DNA of 64,000 nucleotides from Sclerurus mexicanus (GCA_013396755.1 VWZF01003192.1:793483-857482), one strand, 5' to 3'. Positions 26,918 through 40,385 are shown, counted from the first letter of the stretch. Numbers and translations: made by a program. The notes: a model not told the origin generated them from the sequence alone.

Positions 26918-27475
26918 CCACGGGCCGTCTGTCGCCACACAGAGCTGCTGCATCAGTGCAGCGAAGGTCGTGGGGCCCTCCAGGCTGGTGTCAGGACGGG
27001 GGTCCCGCACCCTGTCGGGGCCGTGGGGCTGTGGGCACCAGAGGCGGTGCTGGCCGGGAGCGGGGCTCGGGGTCGGGGCTGGTGCCGCAGGCTGGGCTCT
27101 GCAGGCACAGCAGCGCCCCGCGGGTGACGAGCAGAGGCGGGGGGATGCCCACGGCAAGTGCTGCCGCCTTGTCTCGTGTGTCAGACGTGATGAGATTTGG
27201 CTGGCGCTGGGGCCAAGCCCTCCACGCTGCGAGGGGTGGGGTCTGGCTGGAGGGGCAGAGCCAGACCCTCCTTTTGTGTGCTGCTGGAAAGTGGCCTTTG
27301 TTGTGGGGTTGGCCGGCTTTGTCCCCTCCTGGAAGCAGTGCCCCTTCCTCTGGGTTTCAGCCCCCGAGAGAGGTGAGCAACCCAGTCATTTTGTGTCAGA
27401 TCTGAGCTCTGCCTGGTGCCAGTGCTTGGGTGTCACACTGACCCCCGGGGATCGAGAGAAGCGTTTTTCTTGCTA
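26918..27475. promoter_or_regulatory. CpG-rich patch, possible promoter of an unannotated transcript
   Basis: This is the most CpG-dense stretch in the 49 kb outside HIC2. By eye I count about 27 CpG dinucleotides between 26918 and 27237, against near absence in the flanks. It is G+C-rich with G-runs on the plus strand. The long frames across it (168 and 178 codons) look like composition artefacts. In a bird, an unmethylated CpG-rich island of this size often marks a promoter, so a lncRNA or an untranslated first exon could start here. Nothing shows direction. Confidence 0.4.
27056..27078 (+). other. G-quadruplex motif
   Basis: Four G-runs (GGG, GGGG, GGGG, GGGG) with loops AGC, CTC and TC meet the canonical G4 pattern. 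Two more G4-length runs lie just upstream at 27017-27028. It sits in the middle of the CpG-rich patch, as is common near promoters. Confidence 0.7.
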
Positions 27476-30400
27476 GTTTGGAGTTGTTAATTTGAAACTT
27501 CGAGGATCCAGCAAGGTGTTAACCTACTTTCAGTCGGGACTTCCCCCCCCCGTCCCTCCCCTGTTCTTCACCCCTTTCTGAAAGGTTTAGAAGAACAATT
27601 GGAGATAGAAAGTCAAATAAAATCTCCTTTTCCAGGCCTTTCTGCAGACATGTCCCCCACAGACTGAGTGATCTGCACTCAGCAATTTCCTGTAGGGATT
27701 TCCATCTTAAGGTTTTGTCATTATAGTATTAATTTTGAGAAACATAACAGACTGGGAGTAAACAGCCCTTAGTTGACTTTACAGACTCCTGAGCTCAGGC
27801 ATGGAGAATTGTCCAGGCCCTACAAACTGCATACCAAAATCTTCCTGTGTCAGAGAGCTGCAAGATTAATACCCCACAAACCAGAGCGCTCAGTGGGTGG
27901 GAAGGCAAAAAGTGGATGTTCAGAGAGCAACTTTCAGACCATGGGTCCCAGGGATCCTGTCTCTTTGCTGTGGGATAGACCTGGGCTGAACATGCTGCTG
28001 TGTCCCAGGACAGTGCACTGGCAGTGCTGCACTGCTTCCCAGTCCTGAAGGTTTGGCTTGCCTAGCAGTCCCTCTGCCACCTTCTTGCCCATTGCATCTG
28101 CAACATGTTGGTCCCTATTATGCTGTGGTCCTCTGAGGGTTTTCAAGCATTATTTTAGCTTGTCCAAGGCCAGGTAGTGGAAGGACAGTAAAGCAATTTT
28201 CAAATCAGAATTGGTTTTGTATATACTGGGTATGTTCATTGCTTTGGTTAAACCAATTTTAAGAATACAGCAAATGGAGCGCTGGCTATCTTTCTTTAGG
28301 CAGTGGATCTTTAATATGATCTGTCCCTCCTGTGGTTCCTTTGGGAATCTGAGAATGATGACAGACCTACATATGTCTTCTCTGCAGATGAATGCTCTCA
28401 TTGCCCTGGGCATGCATAAAGATTTGGCACTGTGGGGGTTAAATAGCTCGAGAAGGGTGGAGGATTCTTCAGCCAAACCCAAACGATTGCACCTGGTTTG
28501 CTCAACCTGTGTGTAAATGACACCATGGTCTTCCCACCCCCACCCAGCAAATGCCACAGGGGCTGCCAAGGTCTACGTGCAGGTAGGGCTGTGAGCAGGT
28601 GTGGGGCCTGCAGCGGTGGGAGGCTCCTGGCCCTGCCGGGGGAGCAGCCGTGCCAGTCACACATGGGAGCCTTGGAAACTGCATAGCCACGAGCCACTGA
28701 AACGACAGGGAGCACCAGTCAAAAGTCCCCTTTGTTAAAATCCACAGCCTCCCGTTAAACATGTCAGCTGCTGACAGGCTGTAGTAGGGTCTGTCCTCCC
28801 GAGCAGCAAAAGTGCAGAATTTGGGAAGCCTGGGTCAGGCAGCCTGCTCAGCCCATGGCTGCTCTGTCTTTGTGCAGTGCACGTGGCTCCGAGTTCCCAA
28901 CCAGGCTGGGCTGTGGCAAGGCCCACGCCTGTCTTTGCTCAGCTGTGCCTCTGGGACAGTGCTGGCTGAATGTAGGGAAGAATTGGAAGCGAGGGAGTTG
29001 CTCATGCATGTGAGCATCGCTTTGCTGTCCCTGGGGAGGTGATGAAGGGTTTGGGGCCATAGACTTGGGACATAGAATTTAGTCTGGGTATTTAAAGGAA
29101 TTTAGAGTCTGAGGGAATTGCTAAGGAGGCAACGAATTTCTTATAGGAAACTAGTCTGGAAGTGTGTCAAGGGAAACTATGCTGCTTTAAGTGTGGGTGC
29201 CTTGTGCAGCTCTGAAGACAATCCCCATCACACAGTGGAGAGGCTGAAATTATTCATAGTTATTCTCTCTTTGCCCACCCTGACTCCAGGTGGAGCCAGT
29301 CCCTTTCCGGTCCATGCTCACAAGGACAATTGTCCGTGGGTCATCTTGCTCAGCAGAGCCTTTGGTTTTTCTATGTGTCAACCAAGATATTGTCCATTTC
29401 TTCCTTCTGTGTCAACCATTAAGACTTGGCATAAATCTGTGGGTGTATACGAGACTGTTCTGCTGAATGTAAAGTTCTACTCAGCTCCATTGGGGGGAGT
29501 TTGGTCCAGAGCTCCCAAAGGCTGACCTGCATGTGGGTTTTCTTTGGCATTGCATAGAGACTCTGAGGTGAGTGGTAGGGGCTGGGGAGATTCCATGTTG
29601 TGGCCCAGCTGGCGTGTGCAGCCACAAATAATAATTAATTGGCTCTTTAAGAAGTCTTGCAAACTCTTTTTTCTGTCTGTCTGTCTTAAGCTCCTTTTAA
29701 TTAACTTCAGTCATGCCCCAACACATCATCTTGGCTGAATCACAGACCTCACTGTGCCAGTTTTTTGCATTCCTGAAATACACAGGCCGCCAGTGTTGCG
29801 AATGCAGCTCGGAGGCAGCAGCTCAGAGGAAGTCGGGCAGCTCTCCTGGAACTCTGAAATTTTCAGGAACTGTTGTGACACTGAGAGGCAAAGCAGACCA
29901 GTTCTTTGCTTCAAGCTCCTGTGCTGCCCAATTCCCAGCAGTGTTGCTGTCTCACACTTTACCCTGACTCGAGGAGCACCTGTGTACGAGCAGCTTTGTT
30001 CCTTCAGAGAGCCCCTTATTCGGGTTACAGTGCTGGGGGCATGCGGCCTTTCTTTCCCCATTCAAGAGCTTGTTTCTTTGTCACACTTCTTATTGCCAAG
30101 GGTCAGCTTTCAAGATCGTAGGGCATGTTAACAAGATACTCAGGCATACTTAGTCACCAAACAAAGTCTGTGTGGCAGCAGGACAAACTTTTGTGTCTCT
30201 TCACTAGGAAGCTTCAAGCCTGGTCTAAGGACCATTTCCTTCTTTAGAGAAATTTGGGGTTCAGGAGTGTCTCTGTTGCATTATAACTTGTCTATGCTCT
30301 CACCAGTGCTGATGGAAGTAATCCCAATGTCCCTATTGACTCAAAGTTGTATCAATAGCTTTTGTCCCTTGATCTATGTGTTTTGAGCTGGAGACTTGTG

Positions 30401-33400
30401 TTTGATAATGCAGAATCAGTCTTAGCGCCCCATTTAACAATATGTTTAATTTACTGAAAACAAGGAAAGTCTTGTTGTAATCTCTTGGTACATGTTTAGC
30501 AAGTGCAGCTTTGATAATGGAGTTGTCTAACTAGGGCAAAAAAAAAAAAGGTATTATAAAAAGAGAGGTGCAGCATTATGGTGGTGAGTATCTTTATCCA
30601 TTTCTTTATCCATCTGAATAATGTACCACTGTATTCTTCATTCCAAAGCATTTTTTGAATCAAGTTTGAAAGCAGTCTCCAAATCAAATTATCATATTAA
30701 AAAAAAAAGTAATTTATTCAGGATACTTCTGTGCTCCGTGCTGAGGAATAAAGGATTGCAATTTACCTTCTGCCCTAATGAGATAGGAAACAGGGCACTG
30801 TGATAGCAGCTTCAGGTGCTGTGCCCCAGGCTGCAGGTGAGGAGCCATGAGTTGCCCAGTAAACCCTTTTTCAGCAATTGCATTTCCTAAGCAGCTCCAG
30901 GAATAGCTGCTCAGAGATTGTTGCTGTGGTGGCATGTTGGACTGTCACAGTGGCAAATTTTGAATAGGTTTGAGGAAAACACATACGATAGCTGAGAAAA
31001 AGCAAAGAGGAGAAAGTGCCTCAGCCTTTTGGGGAAAGGATAGGGAAAACAGAAAAGGTAATTTCCAGCAAGCACCAGGTTGGAGCATGGGAGCAATATC
31101 TGGATTACTGGGAGCTGTACAGAAGCTCTAAAGACACAGGCATGTTGCAAATGGGTAAGAAGCACTCAATAACGAGCAAGAAAGTGAAACAAAACTACCA
31201 CTGCAGAAAAATGCCTCATCAGTCTTGTGGAACTCAAGCTAATTCGTTCTGCATCTGGTGTGGGACACTTTGCTGTGCGTCCAGGCGCTGACCTGGCCAC
31301 AGCAGCACTAATGTCATGTAGAAGTTCTTATGTTGAAAGAAAACTTGTTAGAAGTCAAAATACACTGGCAGTGAAAAAGAGAGAGAGAGAACTTAACAAA
31401 CTGTCAGGAGGGACACTCAACTCTGTTGGCTGTTCAGGAATTAGGGGTCTGCTGAGAGACAAAGGACTTGGGTCTTTCCAGTTCCAGATATCTTTCTGAA
31501 GGAAGACCAGGTATGCTACAGTGTGTAAGTTGAGGAATATATTTCCCCTGACATACTTTAGAACTAATGACTTGTTTTTAAGGAGCCTGTTAGTCACTGC
31601 TTTCCAGGGAGAACGCTGCCATGAATCTGGATGCTACCAGACCTGAGGCAATGTTCACTCCAGGTGCACAGGGAACTGCAAGCCTAGAGTGGGTTGGAGC
31701 CCAAAAGAAGTGCATTTCAGAAAGCTGCCATGCCAAAAGTGCACGACTGTAACAAGAGTGATTAAAAAAAACTCCTGTCCTGGATGTTATGATGGTATTT
31801 TTCCTGAAATTCTTCCTCTCGTGAATAGTAAACACTGGTTTCTAAAGCACTTACTGGGCACCTGTCCCGGCAGAAGTGCTGGAACAGCAAAATTAAAGTG
31901 TGCTGTCAGAGTGAGAGGGCTGGACTTGGCCTTGAGCCACTGACAGCCCGTTTAATTCACTCAGTGAGGTGCAGGAGGAGAAAAGGAAAACTGAGTCACT
32001 GGTTGTTAGAATGATGAAAACAACTACCAGAACCTGCTCAGAAAGATCCATTGGTAGGTAACAGGCCTTTTCTCTGTGTAGGGGCAAGACTTCAGAAGAT
32101 CACCAGTTTTGCTTAGACAAATCATACAGTGATTTGTTGGTTTTTGGTTGTGTTTCATATTTTCAGCTATGATTTTCCTAGGCCACTTCTGCCTAGGAAA
32201 ACTATGAATGAGTGTTGATAGTAACACTGTTTATCCTGAGGATCTGGTGTCATGGGTGTGTTTATAAGCAAAAATATGTGCATGTTTAGATCCTTGTACG
32301 GAAGTTTGGGATTACATAATGTGAAAAGTAACTAGTGGTAGGGAAAAAAGGCAACAGCAGTCAGAACTGTGGTGTGCTGAGCAGCCACCAGCTGCCTCGG
32401 GAGAGCTGGTAGGGCAGCTCCAGGCTTGTCAACCTCTTCCAGCAAACCCCTTCCATGAAACACTTCTGTCTGTGCTTCCCTGTGCTCCCCATGGCTGTAG
32501 CTCCCACAGGGATGCCCTGGCACTGTGTGTACACGGCGTGACTCATGGTACAGAAAAGGCTGGGAAGCTCTGCTTTCCAGTGTTGTTCCATCTGCTTCCA
32601 CCTCGGAAGGGTGGTTCTCAGATGTTCTGCAGGGTTGTGCACCAGGTGGTTTCAGCCCACGTTTCCAGTTCCAGTGGACTTCAAAAGAGGAAGATACTCC
32701 CATTAGTGTTTTGCATGATAACAAGTTAGGCAAGCATCATTTTTGGATGCAGCTGATGGGAGACTGGTTACTGCCAGTGCCAAGTGGGTGTCTAAGCTGA
32801 GACTATCAAATGATGTCTGTTGTATTAAATGCTTTGTTGGATTTCCGGCTTGGAAAATGATTCCTGTGCCAGCCAAAGCTTTCTATTTTGGCATTAAAAC
32901 AATCTTGGCACCTGGTGGAAACTGTTTACTTTAGAAGCTTAATTTTAAATATAGTTTTGGAACACACTTGGAGACGTCTGCAAATCAACAGTAACAGACA
33001 GGAGACTAAAGCATTGTTTCCTTAACTCCCGTGTCCTTTGAAATACCTTAATCTGCTTTGCTTTATGTGAGCCACTTCTGCTTTGGGCATGATTTACTCA
33101 CACATTGTTTCGTGCTGAATTGGACAGTAGCTGAAAGACAGGTAGGAATGGAGAGCACAAAAGATCATAATGCACAGCAACATTTCCAGTCTTTTTAGTA
33201 TCATTTAACCCTTTCTCGTGACACATGAGTGTGGAAGGAGAACCTGTTCCACCTTTCTGGGCTGTCAGCAGAAGCAGCCTGTGCTGGGACGCTGAAGGGC
33301 ACTCTCCAGTCGGTGGCACAGCCAGGGCACACACAGTACCATTAATTTCCACCCAGCAGAAAGGTTCTTTGGAGTGCCAAGCGTGACGCCAGAACACAAA

Positions 33401-36400
33401 ACACTTCATTCATCAAAGCCATGAGTAAGAAACTCTGTGTTTTTGGTTTTAGAAGTAACTTTTGTACATTTATGACTTTTTCCACATTAAACATCATTTA
33501 TGGTTTGGAAATTGTTCAGGCAAGAGGCATGTGGTTTCTGCTCCTGAATATCAGCAGCAGTTTTGCTAGGCTCACTCTCTATTTTTTGTTGACATTTTTT
33601 TGGCTTTTAACTTATCTTTTGGGTGGACCTCTTTGGAGCAAGATGCCCCAAGGAGGACCCATAACCCCCTTTCTAAATGAAGACTAAGTGATCTGCTTAA
33701 AGTGAAGAAGATTACTTTGGTATAGGGAATTTGGGTTCAGAGCCAGACTTTTGCAAAGTACCTGGTGAAGAAATACCTTTTCTGGGATGTTCCCTCATCA
33801 GAACAACTGCTGGAACAAATTGAGAAGGAGGAATTTCACACCTGGACCTCGAGACAGAAGTTGATAGGTTTTTCCATAGGCAATGTGAGAAGTTACAGAG
33901 TAGCTGTTGAATTTTCAGTTAATTCTATTTGTGCTGAATAAATGGTAAAAGGCTAATGCAAGATCTTGGTTTATGATCTAGGAAATCTGCAAATTACAAA
34001 TTTTACTGAGATTTCAAGGGCCTCCTTTTGCAGGCCTTTCTTTGCATAAGTGCTACATTTCAAGGGAAAGTGGATGAAATTACAAAAATACGTTCTCTGT
34101 GTGCACCAAAGCAGAGGAGACTGCATGGGTTGGATGTGGTTTTGTTCCTGCAGCAAGTTAGATTCTAGCGCTAATTCTTTCTTTAGCTGACCAGGCAGGA
34201 CAGAATTTAGAAACAAAGGCCAGCTTTTACCTTTCTGTATTCAAAGCTCTGCCCAAGAACAGCGTTTCTTTCTGCTGTCTAAGTTCTGCTCCAGGCTGAG
34301 TCCATCTACTCCGCTGACTTGCTCATGACCAACAAATGCTGTGGGGTGTCTGAATGCAGTCACAGGTACTGCTGTGCACAAACTCTGAGAGCTGCCACAA
34401 GCTCTCAATCAATGTCCTTGTGATTCTGGGCTTTGTAAGACTCTAAAGCTTGCCTTGCTGGGCCACCCCAGTGGGCTGGTCCCATCCAGCTGTGGATTTT
34501 GTGTCTAGAAATGGGGGGAGATGCTATTTAGAGGCAGCTTTCAAGCCTGGCCCCTATTGGGGCTACCCTCGCCTTAGGCTGCCTGGGTGCTGACTTAGGT
34601 CTGTCTGGTGAAGCCCCTGTTGTCCTCCCCCAGAATCTCTGCTCTGGAGCTCTGTGCTCCACTTGGCCCAAGGATTGGAGACCCCTTCTCTGCGATCATG
34701 CAGGGTGGCAGTCAGAGGGAGTCCCTGCAGTCTCGCTTGAGCTGTGCTACCAAGAAAAACAGCCCTGATTGGAGGCCTTATTTTAGTTTCCTGCTCCTGC
34801 CTCAATGAGGAATGAATAAAGACACATCTTGCCATGTGTTAGAGGAGTTTTCTTCACTCTTTGGCCCTTTGCATTGTGGCTCAGCAACTCCAGTGATATT
34901 TCTTTGAGCCTGAAGTTTGCAAAAGTTCCCTCCAGCCCATGTAGAGTTGCCTGCAGCACACGGTTAATGATGCTAGTACCTCTGGAATTTGGGATAGAAA
35001 CCTGCTTGGAGGGGAAGGGTGTTGCAACTCTATTTTTACAATTGTTTCCTCTTTAGTGTTTGTATTCTTCCATTACTGAGCATATTTATCCACGTGTCTG
35101 TTTTGGGTGACCAGCAGCACTAAATTTCATGGAGAGAAAACAAATCTTTTTAACCAACTTTTTGTTTTGTTTCCCTCGCTTGCCTAAACTTTTTGTGTGT
35201 GCTTACTTTGTATCCCGGCTGCTTCTGCAAGTCTAATATGCCTCTATTTCTACACCCAGTTTCTCCTCCCCTGTGCCCTGGGCTAGGGGCTTGGAGCACT
35301 TATCTGGCAGAGCAGAACAGCCTGTAACAGCGGGGTTTCATTCCCATCCTCCCGGGTCAGCACCACAAGCCTACGCGTGGTGGTACAAGCTCTCCCAGCT
35401 CAGTCTCCAGGTTGATTCGTGATGGTTTCCCAATAATGGGAAGAGATGATGAAAGCAAAGAAAGACGCACAGATGGGGAAAGATATCTCAGGGCTGCCAG
35501 GGCAGCTGTTCGAGATCTCTGACTGAGATGGAGACAGAACTCCACCACCCTTGGCTTCCCCACCCTCCACCAGGCCATCTCCCATGTGCAAAGCAAAACC
35601 AGCCCCACCCCAGCCGTGCCATTTTAGCTAATGGTCTAGTTAATAAATGGCAAATTCCAAGGGTAATCCTGTCAAAGCCTTCCTGACATCCTCATTGATA
35701 ATACTAATCACAAAGTGCTCCCCTGCTCATCTGATTAATACCAGAAGAATTCTACTTGATTAGATTATTACTAAGGGGAAATGTAGGAAAGAATAAGTAT
35801 TCCAGGGAAAAATCAGGCTTTAGACAAGGGGGAAGGCCACAAGTGTCCATGGCCGGTGAAGCTTTTCACCTGGTGGAGAGGGAGAGGTTTGTGATCATCT
35901 TCTGCTCCCCAACAGCCCTTGCAAAGAATGGGTGTCCCAGCCCTGCTTTGCCTGTAGCTCATCCATATCATGTTGATGGGAGCAGCTGGGAGTCAGGCAA
36001 GTGCCTACGACTTTGAAGGGTTGGAGACTTTGAATGGAAAGTCCCAAGGGCAGAGACCTATGTAATTGTTTCCTTGAAAAGTGTGGCAAAGCCAAATTAG
36101 TGCAATTTGGGCTCTTGGCACACAGCTGAGAGCAGAGGAAGGAGCAGAGTTTTTTTCTGTATCTTCTCCCTACCATACTCCTTCCCTGGAAAAGCCAGGG
36201 TAGTAGTTTGGAGGCTAGGTAAGAAATCCCATATTTTGGGAAAGATACTGGGCTGCTGCTCTCTTGTCCTTTCCCACCCTTTCCAGGACTGCGGTTCCTA
36301 GTTATCTTATGTTGAGATGTCAGCTGTTCGTGCTTCTTAGGCTGCCTGCAGATCCAGGCTGGCATCACAAGATTCCTTACACTTGGGCTTTTAAGTATTT

Positions 36401-36799
36401 ATCACCCTTCAGGCTTCTAGACATGACGGGGAGGGGAGAGGGAAGCTCTATAAATGAATGTCAAGACTGTGATACAGAAGACCAGTAGAGCAGTTCTTCA
36501 TCCTGTGTTTTCTAATGCTGCCTTTGATACCGCTGGTCCTTGTGTCTTCATCACTGGGAAGGACAACAAGGATTGGGCATGTAGATATGATCAGAACAGG
36601 AGCAAACACTTGGGCACACCTGAGTGGTTGTTTGCTCTGTGTGTTTCCCTGGCAGCTCCCTAAAACTGGAATCTGCTTTCCTGACCAGAGCACATATTAA
36701 TGGCAAAAAGACATGTGGAGGAGATAAAAGATAAAAAGGGATTTGGAGTTGGATATGATTAGCTGATGTGTGTAAATAGTTGATTTGGGGAATAAAGAG
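27476..36799. other. No gene recognised
   Basis: Unique sequence with short frames only. No exon-like block with convincing splice sites and familiar protein sequence was found. Confidence 0.5.
35620..35775. promoter_or_regulatory. Candidate conserved noncoding element, ATTA-rich
   Basis: Closely spaced TAAT/ATTA/GATTA cores: TAGCTAATGGTCTAGTTAAT (35626-35645), TTGATAATACTAATCAC, CTGATTAATACC and CTTGATTAGATTATTAC. No coding frame or repeat. Low confidence. Confidence 0.22.
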
Positions 36800-37003
36800 G
36801 AAGGAGACAGAGTCTTGGTGATTCCCTGCTGTAAGGAACATAGGAGCATCTTGCCCAGAGAGGCTGTGGAGTCTCCATCCTCAGAGATAATCCAAAACCC
36901 ATGTGGACATGTACTGGGAAACACGCTATAGTTGAGCCTGTCTTGAGCAAGGGACTTGGACTAGATGATCCCCAGAGGTGCCTCCAATCTCAGTGGTTCT
37001 GTG
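36800..37003 (+). mobile_element. CR1 LINE 3' end fragment
   Basis: Recognised from characteristic CR1 tail phrases: 'gcccagagaggctgtggag' at about 36853, then 'tctccatcctcagagat', 'acttggactagatgatc' at about 36954, and a terminal 'ggttctgtga'. The match upstream of 36851 is weaker and has an internal deletion of the segment that normally joins 'aacataggag' to 'gcccagag'. CR1 is the dominant LINE of birds and other reptiles. This is a 5'-truncated, non-mobile copy. Confidence 0.85.
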
Positions 37004-37379
37004 ACACTTGCAAAATACCTGTTAGAGGGTAGTTGTCATAAGCTGGCTTGGGAGGTCAAAGTAGCTTCAGAAGTTCTCACAGATCCTTGGAAATATCCTA
37101 GTTGAAACCAGTTCTCCATATTTTGAAGTTGTTTTTTTTCCAGGCCCTGTGGAACATAGCCTGCAGAGTAATTGATAATCTCAGCTGGGGAAAGGGGTGA
37201 ACTGTAGTACTGCAGCAAAGTCCATGGAAAGAAGAAATTTGTAAGCTGGCTCAATTATTTGGGATGATCTGGCATGTGGCTACACGTGCCCCCAGAGTAC
37301 GGGGCTGTGCCATTCTCTCTCACATAGCAAGCTTGGCATTTGCCTTAAGGTGTGAGAAGAGGATCTAGGAGGTCTAGAA

Positions 37380-37770
37380 GAGGAGAACTGAGAGAGCCTG
37401 AGGCTTTTAACCAAGAAGAATGAGGGAGAAATGTGATAACATCATCAAGTAGTAAAGGGCTGGAGAGACAATGCAAGTAATGCAAGGAGAAGGGGTATAA
37501 TTTGTTCTCCACATGCAGGGCATATACGACAAAATTTCAAGGTTTTTTAGTATAGCAAGACATTAGAAAAAGAAAAATCTTTATAGCAGTAAGTATAATG
37601 AAGCTCTGGAATAAAGTGCAAAGGTGGCTGTGGGGTCTATGAAGGAAATACTTAAAACAGTGTAAAAATTTCAGTCAAGGATAGCAGACTGAGCTGACCT
37701 GCCTTGGGGCAAGCAGATAGGTGGACCAGAAGGTTCTGTCCTCAGCTTCTGTGAATCCCTGGGCAGTGGG
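37380..37770 (+). mobile_element. Older degenerate CR1 LINE fragment
   Basis: Diverged CR1-like phrases in the right order: 'agaagaatgagggagaaatg' with 'gataacatcatcaagtag' (about 37417-37452), 'gaagctctggaataaagtgc' (about 37601), 'ggtggctgtgg' and a tail resembling 'ggaccagaaggttctgtcct'. It is in the same orientation as the copy ending at 37003 but is a distinct, older insertion. Exact ends are uncertain. Confidence 0.6.
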
Positions 37771-40129
37771 AATTCTTACGCTGCAGAGAACTTGCCTCTA
37801 AGAAGAGGCTCCTCTCACTGTCCTCCCCTTAGATTCTAACTCACAGGGGAAAGCAAGAGAAATCCATTTTACCCTGTAGTTTTCTTACCACTGGACCTCC
37901 TCAGAGTGAGAGATGCACCACCTTGTGTGGCTTTTCACATCTGATGGTGTCACCAATTCTGAGAGAGTCCCAAACGGGCCTTCAGTTGTGCTGAATGCTG
38001 GTTGCTCTTCCCTGTCAATAGCCCGTCTAGAAGACCTGTGTCCTGACTAGTTACAGCCTAGAAATCATATCACTTGCTGCCAATGTCAGTGTGTGTAAAA
38101 ATGTCCTTATACTCTCTGTGGCTCCTAACATGGAGCAATTCCTTAGGAGAGGGAGTGTGGTGGAAAGGCAGACCATCTGCCTGGAGTGAGAGAGGCAAAC
38201 ACTGCTTGTTAACTGATCTTGTGGAAGGAGGGGAAATAAGTTGATAAAAATAATAAAAGGTCGTAATGCAGAATAATTTGGGCATTGATTCTTGTACAAG
38301 AAACATTTCTAACCCAGTGAAGGACTTTCAATCCTGATCTGACACATCCACAGAGAATTCCCCTCCACATAAGTCTTATCCCCTTCCTATTTGCATCCTC
38401 CCACACCCTGTCCCAGACCGCAGATAACATTTTAGGCATGCTCTGAGTAAGCAAGAGGGAATGGATCCCACTGGTAAGGGAGGCAGTTAGGGAGATGAAG
38501 TTGCTTGCTTTAAAACATCTTCTCCAGAACTTTCCTGGCTTCAAAATCAGCATTGGGAATTCACTGGCAGCTGAGCACAGATTTCCAGGCTTTCACTGGG
38601 TTCTAAGTTGGGAAACCATAATCCTGGAGGACAAGAAGTTTCCAAGTCCCTCTCAGGCTCCAGGTCATAGCACCTTTTCAGCCCATCTCCCGTTCGCCCT
38701 TCAGAGCAGGGCAGTGGCCTCAGCAGTGGCCTGCTTTCTGCAGCCTTCTCCAGTGTGGGTGACCATCATTCTGCCCTGAAGTAACACGCTGAGAGAGCAG
38801 ACTGTCTGGTCCTGGCATTTTGTTATATCCCAGCCCACAGCCATCCCCCTTCTGAGAAACCTAACCACTTTGTGTCCTTTATTCCCTCCCTCTCAGCTCC
38901 CTGGACACGTCTACTGCCATGAGATGTCTCAGCCAAGGATTTTGAGCCAAGATACGAGGGAAATGGTTTAACCAGATGTGTGCCCATGCCTGTGACGCTG
39001 AACTTTGAGATGCTGATATTTAAAAAGATTGGCATCTCCCCTGCCTCCCAGCAGCAAGGTGAGTAATGGGTGGGACAGCAGTGTATCCAGAAAAACACCT
39101 CGTTTTCAAGGGGAAGGAGAGAAGGTTACAATTCGACTGCAAAAATTTGCTCCAGGCTGAAAACTTGGCTCAGGAGTGATTTAAAAGGAAACAACAAAAA
39201 AGCATAAAATAAATCAGGGCAGTCATTTTGGGTGGAGATGAGGGTCCAGAGCTTAAAGATCATTCTTTAGTGGGGGAGGAGAAGGAACAGCTCAAGACAG
39301 AGTTGCATTTGGCTCTCAGCCCTACTATAACTAAGCCTTTCAAAGCCAGGAGAATAAACTGAATACAAGTCTAGTCCCTGGCCTCTCCCTTCACCCATTT
39401 GTCAGAGGAAAGCAAGGCCCCCTGTACTCTTTAAACAGAGTGGGTGCAGATAGGGTGGCCTTAGCTGAATTCCTCCTATTGCCACTTTCTAAATACGGAT
39501 TTCCCTGTACCTTAAATTGTGAAAGCACATAAAGTCATTGAGGCTTAGCTTGCCCAGGAGACAAAGAGGGGCAGCTGTTGCTTTCAGCATTGTGACTCTC
39601 CTCAGGCCCTCTGTCTCTGTGCTGAACCACCCCTGCTGCTCAGGGGCTGCTGCTGCCTTCAGCACTGCAGAGCCACTGCACCCCACACTGGAGACCTGGA
39701 CAAGAGGGTGACTGCTCCTTGCAGCCCTTACATTGGCTGCCTTCTCTGCAGTGCCAGGCTCACAAAGCTGAGGAAGACAAAAAGAGCTGGCTGGCTGCAA
39801 AGCAGCAGAGACCAGGAGCACAGAACATGCCTCTGGAGGAAAGGCTTTTCCAGACCATTACCTAATGAGCATGGCACACATGGTTGGCAGCAAGCTTGGC
39901 ACAGGCCTTGAGAAACAAAGACAAGGCCCAGCCAGTTACCTGCCTTTTGTCATCTCCAGACCCCTGTGCCCCTCTAGCCCGTGTGCCAGTGCAGAATTAC
40001 ATTACAGGTTCCCTTTGTAGTGCTGTGACTGCCAGATTTTTCTCCTGGCCTGGAGTCTCCACACATCACATTAGGGACGAAGGTATGATGGTGGCATTTT
40101 AGACAAACTCCTCCACCTACAGAAAAGGA

Positions 40130-40385
40130 TTTGACAGTGCAGTGGGTTAGGCACTGGAATAGGTAGCCCAACAAGTGTATGAAAGCTCCATCTTTGGAGA
40201 TTTTCAGAACTCAGCTGGATAAGATCTAGACCAACCTGACACAGCTCTGCTAACTTCCCTTGTTGCTGTGCACACTTCTAAAACAGCCTTGGCTGCCTCA
40301 TGGAGTGCTTTAGCTGTACCAGGTACCACGGAACAATAGGCTAAATGAATGATCAAAGGCTCCTTCCCACTGCATGGTTTCCCTC
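40130..40385 (+). mobile_element. Degenerate CR1 fragment, probably interrupted
   Basis: 'ggcactggaataggtagccc' at about 40151, 'gctccatctttggagatttt' at about 40185 and 'gctggataagatctagacca' follow the CR1 tail order. The final CR1 block ('aatgatcaaaggctccttcc', about 40349) appears only after about 90 bases of unrelated sequence, which suggests a later insertion inside the element. Confidence 0.6.

Noticed and set aside
26828..27476. Overlapping 99, 178 and 168-codon frames on the plus strand
   Set aside because: All lie in the CpG-rich patch, where stop codons are rare; three frames open at once indicates composition, not coding.
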